Assembly: GCF_009938165.1 (NCBI RefSeq) | Contig: NZ_AP019649.1 | Location: forward strand, 2,170,001-2,234,000 | Length of the DNA: 64,000 bases | From: Vibrio taketomensis | GTDB lineage: Bacteria; Pseudomonadota; Gammaproteobacteria; Enterobacterales; Vibrionaceae | Direction: 5' to 3' | In this document: positions 1-10,673 of the stretch, piece after piece | Layout of the letters: every line of letters begins with the position of its first letter | Numbering within the stretch: the stretch's first letter is position 1 | Made by a program: the position numbers and the translations under genes | Notes under the pieces: model-generated | Database searches by the model: none | What the model was told of the DNA's origin: nothing | Seen by the model: only the letters and a program-made list of their open reading frames with translations

Positions 1-713
1 TAGCGTAAATCGAGAATTGCGAACGTCACGTAACTCACGCCGCCCACAATCAGAATCTCCATGACTTTACCGCGAATGTAGTTTGAGATTTGTTCGTTCA
101 TCTCATCCCAAACTTTGGTTGCCAATTTACGATTGCGCGGCAACATACCACTCGCCATGGCAATCATTTCTTGCTTATCTTTCAACAAGAAGAACACCAA
201 CAACGGAACTAAAATTAGATACACCGCCAATGTCGCCAAACTCACTAACGAAGCGAGTGAACCTTTAACCACACTTTCGCCAACGCTGATCATTTGGTTT
301 TTCGCATTCGTTACCAAAGATTCAACAATCTCAAAACTGGCAAGTTCTGGGTATTTCTTCGGTAGTTCCACCAGCGTGTGCTGCAAGCCGTTATACATGT
401 TTGGGATGTCATTAACCAAGTTGCCAACCTGAGTCCAAATAGTCGGAACTAAACCAAACAAGGCGATCAACGCCAAACTAAAGAAAGTGAGTAAAGCCAC
501 GACGACAGATAGTGTGCGTGGAATGCCTAATTGGGTGAGCTTAGACACTGGCCACTCAAGTAAGTAGGCCAAAACGATGGCAACCAGAAGTGGTGCGATC
601 AAATTGCCGAAAAAGTAAATGGTCACGAAGCCCACCAGCAGAATCGCGACTAAGCTCACTGCATGTGGGTCTGAAAAACGTCGCTTATACCAACGACTCA
701 CCATATCAAACAT
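1..713 (-). CDS. AI-2E/PerM-family transporter, C-terminus cut by window edge
   Basis: The first 237 codons or so of an inner-membrane permease of the PerM/YdiK/TqsA (AI-2E transporter, UPF0118) family. The N-terminus is MFDMVSRWYKRRFSDP, followed by closely spaced hydrophobic segments, a soluble stretch, and two more hydrophobic segments before the window edge. The family's members export or take up varied small molecules or Na+, so the substrate cannot be read from sequence. The start ATG at 713 overlaps the end of the upstream TusA-like gene by 8 bases, so the two are probably cotranscribed and translationally coupled. E. coli has a perM beside bepA (yfgC), which matches this context. I am confident of the family, less of the exact orthologue. 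Confidence 0.85.
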   Translation of the reverse strand, partial: MFDMVSRWYKRRFSDPHAVSLVAILLVGFVTIYFFGNLIAPLLVAIVLAYLLEWPVSKLTQLGIPRTLSVVVALLTFFSLALIALFGLVPTIWTQVGNLVNDIPNMYNGLQHTLVELPKKYPELASFEIVESLVTNAKNQMISVGESVVKGSLASLVSLATLAVYLILVPLLVFFLLKDKQEMIAMASGMLPRNRKLATKVWDEMNEQISNYIRGKVMEILIVGGVSYVTFAILDLR

Positions 714-936
714 CTAAGACGTTCCCTTTAGTCACGTTCAACGAGTAGTGCTTACCAACATCAATACAATCTACTTGACACCCATGTTGGCGAAGAAAGC
801 GCATGATATCTAACTTAGAGCTAATATCTACTACTAATATGGTTAATGTTGCGTTTTCCTCTAAAGCCTTAACATGACGCTTAGCCAGCAATAAGGCCAT
901 CGGGCAACGTTGCTGCCGCAGATCTAGCTGTTCCAT
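706..936 (-). CDS. TusA-family sulfurtransferase-like protein
   Basis: A 76-residue protein of the TusA/SirA/YedF fold. The start MEQLDLRQQRCPMALLLAKR carries the family signature Cys-Pro, with the cysteine at residue 11 that would hold a persulfide. TusA relays sulfur for tRNA thiolation and other pathways; paralogues like this one, next to perM, have no settled partner. The frame stays open upstream to 1017, but alignment to the family supports the start at 936. No strong Shine-Dalgarno is visible for either start. It sits upstream of and overlaps the PerM-type permease and is divergent from bepA. This is probably a YedF/TusA paralogue rather than TusA itself. Confidence 0.8.
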   Translation of the reverse strand: MEQLDLRQQRCPMALLLAKRHVKALEENATLTILVVDISSKLDIMRFLRQHGCQVDCIDVGKHYSLNVTKGNVLDV

Positions 937-1196
937 TTTGTTGATTCGCCAAGTCGTCCATATTGATCCCATTGTATACTTAACTGATGCTGAGATGCGA
1001 ATTTCTAACCTCAACACTTACCTGACTTTTAAATAAAAGTGAGGCGCTAGAACAACTTTATTTAGTTGCGTTGAAACGCTTGCATCAATAAAGTGTCTAT
1101 ACCTATGTCATTTCTGTCGCTCCCCATATATGCGAGCGGCAACGATTTGAGATTACTTGGCATATTTCATGGAATTAGGAAGTTACCCTGTCAATT

Positions 1197-2654
1197 ATGT
1201 TTAAACAGACGCGTTCACTCATCGCCCTTTGTATTGCTGCCACACTCAGTGTTCCACCAACACCGGTCATGGCTAACCCCATTGAATTACCGGATATTGG
1301 CACTGCGGCAAGTAGCACTTTGACCATCGATCAAGAGCTACAGTATGGTGACGCTTACATGCGCATGCTCAGAAATCGCGCGCCCATCGTTAACGATCCT
1401 GTTTTAGTGGAATATGTCGACACTCTCGGCCATCGTCTGGTCGCCAATGCCGATGACGTGAAAACGCCCTTTACCTTTTTTATGATTCGCGATCGCAATA
1501 TTAACGCCTTTGCCTTTTTTGGTGGCTACGTCGCGATTCACACTGGCCTATTTCTCCATGCAAAAACTGAAAGTGAGCTCGCGTCTGTATTGGCGCACGA
1601 AATCGCTCACGTTACGCAACGTCACTTAGCTCGAAGCATGGAAGAACAGGCCAAGCGTTCTCCAGCCACGTTAGCTGCGCTCGCAGGTTCTCTTCTGCTC
1701 GCCATTGCTGCTCCAGAAGCGGGGCTTGCCGCTATTACCGCTACTACCGCAGGTAACATGCAAGGGCAAATAAACTATACTCGAAGCAATGAGAAAGAGG
1801 CTGACCGCTTCGGCATTGCCACGCTATCTAAAGCGGGCTTCGATGTGACGGCTATGCCGCGCTTTTTTGGCCGATTAGCGGATGAATATCGCTATGTGAC
1901 CACACCACCACCGATGCTACTTACGCACCCGTTACCACAAGACCGAATTACCGACAGCCGAGTTCGAGCTCAAAGCTACCCTCACTTACGAGTCGACGAA
2001 TCACTGGATTATCACTTAGCGCGCTCGCGAATCGTTGCGCGTTATGCAGGAATCAAAGCCGATGCGGCTTTAGATTGGTTCAACCGTCGCGAATCTAAGG
2101 TCTCTAACACAATTAAACCTGCAATGTCTTATGGTAAAGCACTGGTTTATTTAGATAACAATCAACTCAGCGAAGCGAAAACGCTGCTTGAGCCACTATT
2201 ACAACAAGATAAACAAAACCGCTTCTATTTAGACGCGATGACCGATCTCTACATCGCTTTAAAACAGCCAGAAAAAGCGGTGACGCTGCTTGAGCAAGCC
2301 CTGAAATCTGAGCCCCACAACCCAGTGCTGACGATTAATTACGCTAACAGCCTGCTCAATGAGGACAAACTGTCTCAAGCGATTCGTGTTTTACAACGCT
2401 ACACTCACGACAATCCGAATGATGTCAATGGCTGGTCACTGCTCTCAGAAGCCAATGCCAAAGTGGGGAATGGCGAAGAAGAGTTAGCCGCTCGAGCAGA
2501 AATTATGGCACTACGAGCCAACTGGAATAAAGCCATTCAATATTACACTCAAGCAAGCCAAATGGTTGAGCTGGGTAGCCTAGAACAAGCCCGATACGAT
2601 GCACGTATCGACCAATTGATGGTCATGCGTGATCGCTTTATGGCACTACAATAA
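1197..2654 (+). CDS. bepA: Periplasmic M48 metalloprotease/chaperone BepA
   Basis: A 485-residue M48 zinc protease with a cleavable signal peptide (about residues 1-26, ending VMA). The HEIAH zinc site is at residues 134-138, and the third ligand is in the SNEKEADRFG segment near residue 200. The C-terminal third holds TPR repeats (PEKAVTLLEQALKSEPHNP and similar). BepA (YfgC) helps assemble and quality-control outer-membrane beta-barrels, notably LptD, together with the BAM complex. Length matches E. coli BepA (487). A Shine-Dalgarno (AGGAAG) lies 12 bases before the ATG. arsC follows after 17 bases, the same order as yfgC-yfgD in E. coli. Confidence 0.95.
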   Translation: MFKQTRSLIALCIAATLSVPPTPVMANPIELPDIGTAASSTLTIDQELQYGDAYMRMLRNRAPIVNDPVLVEYVDTLGHRLVANADDVKTPFTFFMIRDRNINAFAFFGGYVAIHTGLFLHAKTESELASVLAHEIAHVTQRHLARSMEEQAKRSPATLAALAGSLLLAIAAPEAGLAAITATTAGNMQGQINYTRSNEKEADRFGIATLSKAGFDVTAMPRFFGRLADEYRYVTTPPPMLLTHPLPQDRITDSRVRAQSYPHLRVDESLDYHLARSRIVARYAGIKADAALDWFNRRESKVSNTIKPAMSYGKALVYLDNNQLSEAKTLLEPLLQQDKQNRFYLDAMTDLYIALKQPEKAVTLLEQALKSEPHNPVLTINYANSLLNEDKLSQAIRVLQRYTHDNPNDVNGWSLLSEANAKVGNGEEELAARAEIMALRANWNKAIQYYTQASQMVELGSLEQARYDARIDQLMVMRDRFMALQ

Positions 2655-2671
2655 CAATTAGGAGAATTTCT

Positions 2672-3588
<917 letters not shown>

Positions 3589-3590
3589 TT

Positions 3591-4040
3591 ATGCCAACTG
3601 AAGATTCAGACAAGCTGCTAAAAGGAATGTCACCGACCACTAAATCATTTCGCCTTTTGGCGCTATGTGGCAATTTAGCGCTTTTGGCTTGGGTTGCGAT
3701 TTGGCAATTGTCGCTTTCCCCTCACCCACATATCAATAGTACAACTTTAGCCATTGCTTGGTGTATTCCATTGCTACTGCCACTACCCGGGATTTTAGCG
3801 GGTAAGCCCTACACTCATGCTTGGGCTAATTTCATTTTAATGCTCTATTTCCTGCATGCTCTGACCATTCTCTACATCGATGGTGGTGAGCGTTTACTCG
3901 CACTTATAGAATTGCTACTCACCAGTGCAGCCTTTATCGGCAATATTCTCTACGCTCGTGCAAGAGGCAAAGAGCTTGGCCTCAAACTTAGACGCTTATC
4001 AGAAGTCGAGAAGAAAGAGAAAGCAAGGTTTGAAAAATAG
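3591..4040 (+). CDS. DUF2069 small membrane protein
   Basis: A 149-residue protein with four predicted transmembrane segments: around LLALCGNLALLAWVAIW, LAIAWCIPLLLPLPGILAG, ANFILMLYFLHALTILYI and LLALIELLLTSAAFIGNILY. The C-terminus is charged and cytoplasmic-like (KLRRLSEVEKKEKARFEK). It matches DUF2069 (YfgE/YcfZ-neighbour type) in proteobacteria; no function is known. I chose the ATG at 3591 because AAGGAG lies five bases before it; the frame also allows a GTG at 3585 overlapping the wrbA stop. It is the last gene of the operon and is followed by a hairpin terminator. Confidence 0.85.
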   Translation: MPTEDSDKLLKGMSPTTKSFRLLALCGNLALLAWVAIWQLSLSPHPHINSTTLAIAWCIPLLLPLPGILAGKPYTHAWANFILMLYFLHALTILYIDGGERLLALIELLLTSAAFIGNILYARARGKELGLKLRRLSEVEKKEKARFEK

Positions 4041-4054
4041 CCCGTAAAGCAAAA

Positions 4055-4080
4055 AAAGGTCTAGCACCGCTAGACCTTTC
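4055..4080. terminator. Bidirectional terminator
   Basis: An 11-bp perfect stem (AAAGGTCTAGC / GCTAGACCTTT) with a 3-base loop lies between the convergent DUF2069 and DUF2066 genes. A-tracts and T-tracts flank the stem on both sides, so it can stop transcription in both directions. Confidence 0.85.
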
Positions 4081-4096
4081 TTGTTCACTGTTTTGA

Positions 4097-5359
4097 TTAA
4101 GCATCAATATCAGCAGCAGGTACTTCAACTTCTGCCGGCTGCGTCTGTGATGGGTCAGCAGATTCTTGAGCTGGCGCCACGTATTTATCGCTATGCCACT
4201 CAAACATCAAAGTTGGCTTAACTTCCACTGGCTTAGAAGCCACCTGTTCGATAATTTGTGGTAATGCTTGCTCTGCCGAGTTTTCAGCGGCCGGTTGATT
4301 TGCTGGTTGTCCCGCCAAATCGACGATCGGAGCTGGCACTGGTATTGCCGGAACCTCTGGTTTTGCGACTTCAACCGCAATAGGTGTTACTTCTTTCATT
4401 CTGGCCACTTGTTGCTCAAACTGCTCTGGTGTTGCTAACAAGTGCACCAAAAAGGTCACTTCATTACCCTGAATTTTTTGGATTTCTAAAGACGCGACCG
4501 AGTTTAGTTGCTGAAGCTTGCGTTCTAGAATGAAGAAATCAACCGCATTTTCTAAAGAGGTAAAGCGCGCGGTTAACGACTCCGAAGACTCACTCGACAC
4601 ATAAACGCTGCTTTGTTTAGCGAAGTAGTCGCTAACGTGGTTAATCATTTTTTCGACGGCATCGTCACCATTGTTGTTACCAGACAATGGCGCTTGGCGA
4701 GTCACACCAATCGTTTTTGGCGCTTGGTCATACAAAGCCCAACGTAGGTTGTTATTACTCGCGCGGACTAATAAAACCGCATCAACCGGATAACGTTGAC
4801 TCACTTGACCGACAGGTAGAGCAAATCCACCCCATAGCTCAGAAACATTGGCTCCTGTAACGTCTTCAAAGTCGCCAACAGGAATAGTGATAGGTAAGCC
4901 TCGTAATTGAGCTTGTTGCTTTAAACGCTCTAGTGACTTTGAGTCGCTATGTTCCCAAGCAATTGCGCGCTCTGCTGGCGTTTCTTCAACAAACCATACT
5001 AATACGTTGGAGCGTTGCGCTGGCCATGTAGGAAGTTGAGCTTGAGTTAACAATGCATCGATTTGCGGGCCATTGAACTTAACTTTCAACGTTGGCTGTT
5101 GATCTTTCTGACCATAGCTTAATTGAGCAATATATTGAGAACTTTGTTTCAACGCTTTTTGAACGATCGGATTCGTCAACGCATCCTCTGTACCAGAGGC
5201 GCGTACAATCACCTCTTCCATACCGCTCATGCGAGCCTGAACTTCTGGCTCTTTTGCATTTTGATCCAACACGATTTCGGTTTGATACAAATCCACATTT
5301 GTCAAAGCTAAAGCAGGGAAACCAATCAGTCCCAATGCGAGTAACAATAAAGAGCGCAT
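4097..5359 (-). CDS. DUF2066 exported protein
   Basis: A 420-residue protein with a signal peptide (MRSLLLLALGLIGFPALA). The body matches DUF2066, a conserved gammaproteobacterial family of unknown function. The C-terminal quarter is low in complexity and rich in Pro, Ala and Glu (residues about 330-420), with KPEVPAIPVPAPIVDLAGQP as an example, which suggests a flexible tail. I chose the ATG at 5359 because AGGAAATAT precedes it and the signal peptide starts there; the frame extends 19 codons upstream. It stands alone, divergent from uraA. In other vibrios it lies near purM/upp-type genes, but no partner is seen here. Confidence 0.8.
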   Translation of the reverse strand: MRSLLLLALGLIGFPALALTNVDLYQTEIVLDQNAKEPEVQARMSGMEEVIVRASGTEDALTNPIVQKALKQSSQYIAQLSYGQKDQQPTLKVKFNGPQIDALLTQAQLPTWPAQRSNVLVWFVEETPAERAIAWEHSDSKSLERLKQQAQLRGLPITIPVGDFEDVTGANVSELWGGFALPVGQVSQRYPVDAVLLVRASNNNLRWALYDQAPKTIGVTRQAPLSGNNNGDDAVEKMINHVSDYFAKQSSVYVSSESSESLTARFTSLENAVDFFILERKLQQLNSVASLEIQKIQGNEVTFLVHLLATPEQFEQQVARMKEVTPIAVEVAKPEVPAIPVPAPIVDLAGQPANQPAAENSAEQALPQIIEQVASKPVEVKPTLMFEWHSDKYVAPAQESADPSQTQPAEVEVPAADIDA

Positions 5360-5703
5360 ATATTTCCTAGAGTCAGTTACAGCGAGTATAGGCAACGATG
5401 ATAAGCAACTTCTCAATAGTGAGCAACACAGCTCGCGTGAATTCGTGAAAAAAGCAAGATCATAGTTTTTATGTTCTATCCAGTTTGATTCACTACAAAT
5501 ATGAGGTCTGATACTAATTCTATAAACCTAAGTTTTAGATCTCACACACAATTCTATCAACAATTGATCTAGTTCAGATTGTAAACATTTGTTGGAGTGA
5601 TAGAATCCCGCGAATTTTTTGTCTGAGCCATTAATTTGCCGATTTTGTCATCTCGAAAAATTCGGTGAAATTTGGATTAATGCCACTATAAAGGAATAAA
5701 ACA
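5360..5703. other. Divergent intergenic region DUF2066 / uraA (344 bases)
   Basis: AT-rich region with no open reading frame of interest. It holds the uraA promoter and leader. A weak inverted repeat (CGAATTTTT near 5611 and AAAAATTCG near 5656) could fold in the uraA leader. No clear promoter for the DUF2066 gene is visible. Confidence 0.7.
5579..5621 (+). promoter_or_regulatory. uraA promoter with initial T-tract (candidate UTP-sensitive)
   Basis: A -35 element TTGTAA (5579-5584) lies 16 bases before the extended -10 TGATAGAAT (5598-5606). The predicted start near 5613 reads GAATTTTTTG. In E. coli, codBA and upp-uraA start with GATTTTTTG-type sequences, where high UTP causes repetitive U addition and aborted initiation. 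The same arrangement here is an inference from sequence layout. Confidence 0.6.
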
Positions 5704-6948
5704 ATGAAAAATGCCATTCAAGGCGCTCAAATGCTGTTCGTCGCATTTGGTGCTCTGGTACTGGTTCCTCTTCTCACGGGACTGGATCCAAACGTTGCAC
5801 TATTTGGTGCAGGTATCGGTACTCTCGTTTTCCAAGTTATTACTCGTCGTTCTGTTCCTATCTTCCTTGCTTCCTCTTTTGCCTTTATCGCTCCTATTCT
5901 TGTTGGTGTTCAAGCTTGGGGTATTCCTGCCACTATGGGTGGTTTGATGGTCGCTGGCATGGTTTACGTGGCACTGGGTGGTTTAATTAAACTGCGTGGT
6001 GTGGGCATCGTACATAAAATCCTACCTCCTGTTGTCGTTGGCCCTGTAATCATGGTGATCGGTCTAGGTCTAGCGCAAAACGCGGTTAGTATGGCGGTTG
6101 GTATGGCTGGTGGCGAACAAGTTATTGAGAGAAGCACAGCGCTAATAATCTCTTTTGCATCGCTACTGACCACCGTATTTATTAGCGTATTTACTCGTGG
6201 CTTCTTAAAACTAATGCCAATCCTTGGCGGTATTGTTGTCGGCTACGTACTCAGCCTGTTCTACGGTATCGTCGACTTCACACCAGTACAGCAAGCGGCA
6301 TGGTTTGCCCTACCTGCGTTCGTCATGCCAGAATTTAACATCAATGCAATTCTATTTATGATTCCAGTGGCGATTGCACCTGCGGTTGAGCACGTGGGCG
6401 ATATGCTGGCAATCTCGAACGTAACGGGTAAAGATTACCTGAAAAAACCAGGCCTACACCGCACAATCACTGGTGACGGGGTGGCGACAATTGTCGCATC
6501 AATGGTCGGTGCTCCGCCAAACACGACTTACTCAGAAGTGACCGGGGCGGTAATGCTAACGAAGCAATTCAACCCTGTGATCATGACATGGACTGCAATT
6601 ACAGCGATTACACTGTCTTTGGTTGGTAAACTAGGCGCATTGCTACAAACGATTCCACTGCCAGTAATGGGTGGCATCATGATCCTACTGTTTGGTTCTA
6701 TCGCAACGGTTGGTCTAAATACGCTAATCAAAAACCACGTTGACCTACACAAGTCTCGCAACCTAGTGATCGTTGCTATCACGCTAGTATTTGGTATCGG
6801 TGGCATGGCGTTTGGCATTGGTGACTTTAGCCTTCAAGGCATCAGTCTATGTGGTATCGTGGCTATCGTTCTAAACCTAATCCTTCCACAAGATCTTGGC
6901 GAAAATCACGTCGTTGATAACGCACAAATGGAAGAAGACGTAAAATAA
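5704..6948 (+). CDS. uraA: Uracil permease (NCS2 family)
   Basis: A 414-residue polytopic inner-membrane protein of the nucleobase:cation symporter-2 family, importing uracil with protons. Visible family motifs are the [14 protein letters not shown] segment (substrate-binding Glu in TM8) and [19 protein letters not shown] (TM10 region). Length matches E. coli UraA (429) closely. Shine-Dalgarno AAGGA is 8 bases before the ATG. Unlike E. coli, no upp lies next to it. It is a single-gene unit with its own promoter and a strong terminator at 7043. Regulation by pyrimidine supply is suggested by the promoter's T-tract. Confidence 0.93.
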   Translation: MKNAIQGAQMLFVAFGALVLVPLLTGLDPNVALFGAGIGTLVFQVITRRSVPIFLASSFAFIAPILVGVQAWGIPATMGGLMVAGMVYVALGGLIKLRGVGIVHKILPPVVVGPVIMVIGLGLAQNAVSMAVGMAGGEQVIERSTALIISFASLLTTVFISVFTRGFLKLMPILGGIVVGYVLSLFYGIVDFTPVQQAAWFALPAFVMPEFNINAILFMIPVAIAPAVEHVGDMLAISNVTGKDYLKKPGLHRTITGDGVATIVASMVGAPPNTTYSEVTGAVMLTKQFNPVIMTWTAITAITLSLVGKLGALLQTIPLPVMGGIMILLFGSIATVGLNTLIKNHVDLHKSRNLVIVAITLVFGIGGMAFGIGDFSLQGISLCGIVAIVLNLILPQDLGENHVVDNAQMEEDVK

Positions 6949-7042
6949 GTCAGAGACTTAACGTTTAAGATATGAATACAAGATCGCTTCGCAACGGAAT
7001 ATGAAATGTTGCAAAGCAAGCGACATTGCTAACTTCCTAAGT

Positions 7043-7074
7043 AAAAAGGGTGACGATAATCGTCACCCTTTTTT
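7043..7074 (+). terminator. uraA terminator
   Basis: A long perfect stem AAAAGGGTGACGA / TCGTCACCCTTTT with a 2-base loop followed by TT. The upstream A-run also makes it usable from the minus strand for ybaK. Confidence 0.88.
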
Positions 7075-7138
7075 CATTTCATCAGTAAGACGCAAGCGAT
7101 CTTCGATGCTCTGTGCTCACGATTCTCAGATCTCGCTC

Positions 7139-7612
7139 TTACAGGCACAAATCCACAAATTGACCACGCGTTAATGCCGCCAAATCTTGTGGTGCAAGCT
7201 CAATCTCTAAACCACGGCGTCCGGCGCTAACCATCATAGTGCTCAGCTCTAACGCGCTGGAATGGATAAAGGTTGGCAACGCTTTCTTTTGCCCTAGAGG
7301 GCTAATACCACCCACTACATAACCCGTCGTTTTTTGTGCAATGTCAGGATTCGCCATTTCCGCCTTTTTGGCTTTAGCCGCTTTTGCCGCCAGTTTCAAA
7401 TTGAGTTTGTGCTCAACAGGCAGCACCGCTACCGCAAGATTTTTGGCCTCACCGTTTAGGCAAAATAGCAAAGTCTTAAACACTTGCTTTGGATCTTGGC
7501 CAAGCGCTTCCGCAGCTTCTAAACCATAACTCTCTGCGCGTGGATCATGTTCATATTGATGGATGGTGTGAGCGACTTTCTTCTTTTTCGCCGCGTTAAT
7601 TGCAGGTGTCAT
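7139..7612 (-). CDS. ybaK: Cys-tRNA(Pro)/Cys-tRNA(Cys) deacylase YbaK
   Basis: A 157-residue protein of the YbaK/aaRS-associated editing domain. It hydrolyses cysteine mischarged onto tRNA-Pro. Motifs seen: HTIHQYEHDPRAESYGLEAA at the N-terminus, KTLLF, the catalytic-type lysine near LAVAVLPVEHKLNLK, the conserved YVVGGISPLGQKK loop that closes the active site, and the FIHSSAL segment. Length equals E. coli YbaK (159). The start at 7612 is favoured by GGAAGTATT just upstream; six extra codons lie before it. It is a lone gene, convergent with uraA. Confidence 0.93.
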   Translation of the reverse strand: MTPAINAAKKKKVAHTIHQYEHDPRAESYGLEAAEALGQDPKQVFKTLLFCLNGEAKNLAVAVLPVEHKLNLKLAAKAAKAKKAEMANPDIAQKTTGYVVGGISPLGQKKALPTFIHSSALELSTMMVSAGRRGLEIELAPQDLAALTRGQFVDLCL

Positions 7613-7698
7613 AATACTTCCTATCACCAATCAGGATAAACCACTGCTCGATGTCTCTCACGAGCAATAACTTATAGTGATGAGTGTCGTTAAATACA

Positions 7699-7724
7699 AA
7701 AGCGGCACCAATTGGTGCCGCTCT
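7699..7724 (-). terminator. Terminator downstream of the nucleotidase gene
   Basis: A 10-bp inverted repeat AGCGGCACCA / TGGTGCCGCT with only AT between the arms, followed on the minus strand by TTTTGTATTTAACG. It sits 35 bases past the stop of the 5'-nucleotidase. Confidence 0.75.
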
Positions 7725-7759
7725 AGTTAATGCGATCTATGACATTGAGTCAATAGCGA

Positions 7760-9421
7760 TTACTTGTAAACAATTTCGCCTTTTGGTGCGAATTTGTTCA
7801 CATCAACTGGGCTGTTCGCTTCTAGGTAGTCTTTCAATACTTCAGCATCCACAAAACCTGTGTTTACGTAACCAGGGTGAGTCGATACTTTAGGGTAACC
7901 GTCACCACCAGCAGCGTTAAAACTTGGCACTGTAAAGCGGTATGTCTTATCCATATCTAGTGCTTTGCCGTCGATTTTCACGTCAGACACTTTGCCGTTT
8001 GCTACCGTCATTGAGATACCAGCAAATTGTGCGTAAGCGCCTGAATCAACTGGCTTAGTCGCTACTACATTTAGGTAGTCTAGAACTTCTTTACCTGACA
8101 TATCCACGTAAGTCACGATGTTGCCAAATGGTTGTACCGTCAGAACTTCTTTGTAAGTAACGTCGCCCGCGTCGATAGAATCACGCACACCACCAGAGTT
8201 CATTACCGCAAAGTCTGCTTTTGCACGAGTCATATGAGAAGTTGCGATTAGACGACCTAGGTTGGTTTGTTCAAAACGAACGATGTTACGGTCACCTTCA
8301 AGTTTGCCGTTAGTTTCCGCAATCTTAACGTTTAGCTGATCTTGGCCTTTTTCTTGGAATGGACGTAGGAATTCCACCATTTCTTGGTCTTTCGCGATTT
8401 CATCTTCAATAAATACGCGCTTGCTCTCGCCGTCCACTTTGATTTTTTTCTTCAAGTTTACAGGGATCAGATCGTAGCTCACCATGTTTAGCTCACCATT
8501 GCGGAATTCAAAGTCCGCACGACCTACGTATTTACCCCATTCGTATGCTTGAACGATATGTGTTCCATTTTGAATGTCTGGTTTACATTCATCAGATGGC
8601 TGGAAGTTTTTCTTGATAACGTTTGGCGCTTCCATACACACAGGCTCTTGTGAGTGGCCACCAACGATCATATCTAGATCACCTTCATTTAGGTAACGAG
8701 CTAGCGCCACATCGCCCGGAGCATTGACACCGCGGTTTCCATTTTCGTAGTGACCCATGTGCGTCACTGCAAAGATAAGGTCTGGTTTTTCAGTTTGGTG
8801 TAGCTCAGCAATCAGCTTTTTCGCTTCTTCTTTTGGATCACGGAAGTCGATGCCACCGATGAACTCTGGGTTACCAATTTTTTGCGTGTCTTCGGTAGTT
8901 AGGCCGATAACCGCAATCTTTAGACCCTGCTTTTCAAACATTTGGTATGGCTGGAACATACGTTTGCCAGTTTTCTTATCGTAGATGTTTGCTGAAAGCA
9001 TTGGGAAGTTGGCCCACTCTTTCTGTTTCATCAATACGTCTAGTGGGTTATCAAACTCATGGTTACCCAGCGCCATTGCATCGTAACCAATTTTGCTCAT
9101 ACCTTTAAAATCAGGTTCTGCATCTTGTAGATCTGACTCTGGTACACCCGTGTTAATGTCGCCACCAGATAGAAGCAATACGCTACCGCCATCAGCTTTA
9201 ATCTCAGTGCGTAGCTGATCAATCAAAGTCTTGCGAGCAGCCATACCATACTCACCGTATTGGTTTTCCCAGAAACGACCATGATGGTCATTGGTGTGAA
9301 GTACGGTGAGTTTGTACGTCTTGTCTGCTTCCCAGTTGTTTTCTGTTGTGGTTGCACAACCAGCTAGCGTTGCAAGAATTGCGGCACTCAGTGCCGTTTT
9401 TACGATAAGGCGTTGCGTCAT
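7760..9421 (-). CDS. ushA: 5'-nucleotidase / UDP-sugar hydrolase lipoprotein
   Basis: A 553-residue bimetal enzyme that dephosphorylates extracellular nucleotides and nucleotide sugars for uptake. The N-terminus is a lipoprotein signal ending in LAGC, so it is anchored to the outer membrane as known for the Vibrio NutA form, unlike the soluble E. coli UshA. Metal-site motifs are visible: LTVLHTNDHHGRF, GGDINTG, ALGNHEFDNP, VTHMGHYE and GGHSQEP. The C-terminal nucleotide-binding domain includes VMNSGGVRDSI and FNAAGGDGYP. The ATG at 9421 has AAAGGT at a good distance; an ATG two codons upstream is too close. It is monocistronic between two terminators. nutA is an alternative name. Confidence 0.95.
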   Translation of the reverse strand: MTQRLIVKTALSAAILATLAGCATTTENNWEADKTYKLTVLHTNDHHGRFWENQYGEYGMAARKTLIDQLRTEIKADGGSVLLLSGGDINTGVPESDLQDAEPDFKGMSKIGYDAMALGNHEFDNPLDVLMKQKEWANFPMLSANIYDKKTGKRMFQPYQMFEKQGLKIAVIGLTTEDTQKIGNPEFIGGIDFRDPKEEAKKLIAELHQTEKPDLIFAVTHMGHYENGNRGVNAPGDVALARYLNEGDLDMIVGGHSQEPVCMEAPNVIKKNFQPSDECKPDIQNGTHIVQAYEWGKYVGRADFEFRNGELNMVSYDLIPVNLKKKIKVDGESKRVFIEDEIAKDQEMVEFLRPFQEKGQDQLNVKIAETNGKLEGDRNIVRFEQTNLGRLIATSHMTRAKADFAVMNSGGVRDSIDAGDVTYKEVLTVQPFGNIVTYVDMSGKEVLDYLNVVATKPVDSGAYAQFAGISMTVANGKVSDVKIDGKALDMDKTYRFTVPSFNAAGGDGYPKVSTHPGYVNTGFVDAEVLKDYLEANSPVDVNKFAPKGEIVYK

Positions 9422-9734
9422 AGTCATACCTTTAAACTTATAGAATCCACTGCCAGTTACTCTCCTGTTGATGTTATGTCACGTTAACTCGCTTGCGGTT
9501 ACGTGTTGTCGGAGAGTAAAACTCGACACAGTCTAAATTAATCCAATTTATTGAACATTTGGTTTTCATGTTAATGCAACATCGATCACTATATTTTTAA
9601 CCATAAAGTGCAACAAAAGCGAAGACTTACATTTGGTTGAACAAAAGATCACAAGCAAACGTTTAACTACTAACGAAATGATAACTGCAGCGCGGTCTAC
9701 AGTCGCGATAGTTCGGGAAATTCACGCATAAAAA
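9422..9734. other. Upstream region of the 5'-nucleotidase (313 bases)
   Basis: AT-rich and without a credible gene. It must hold the nucleotidase promoter. I see isolated TCACA-type half sites (for example near 9649) but no full CRP or PurR palindrome. Confidence 0.6.
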
Positions 9735-9757
9735 AAGCTGCCATTCGGCAGCTCTTG
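9733..9757 (-). terminator. kdsA operon terminator
   Basis: Minus-strand hairpin GAGCTGCC-GAATG-GGCAGCTT followed by TTTTTATG, 20 bases after the kdsA stop. It ends the hemA-to-kdsA operon. Confidence 0.85.
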
Positions 9758-9776
9758 AGATTGTGCGTTATCTCGA

Positions 9777-10649
<873 letters not shown>

Positions 10650-10673
10650 TCAGTACCAGCATACGGGCGGTAC

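Noticed and set aside
1093..1323. 76-codon plus-strand frame overlapping the bepA start
   Set aside because: It overlaps the signal-peptide codons of bepA in another frame and has no ribosome site or homology that I recognise.
5611..5665. Transcription attenuator (CGAATTTTT / AAAAATTCG) in the uraA leader
   Set aside because: The arms are almost only A and T, 36 bases apart, and no T-run follows the hairpin; the initial T-tract explains them better.
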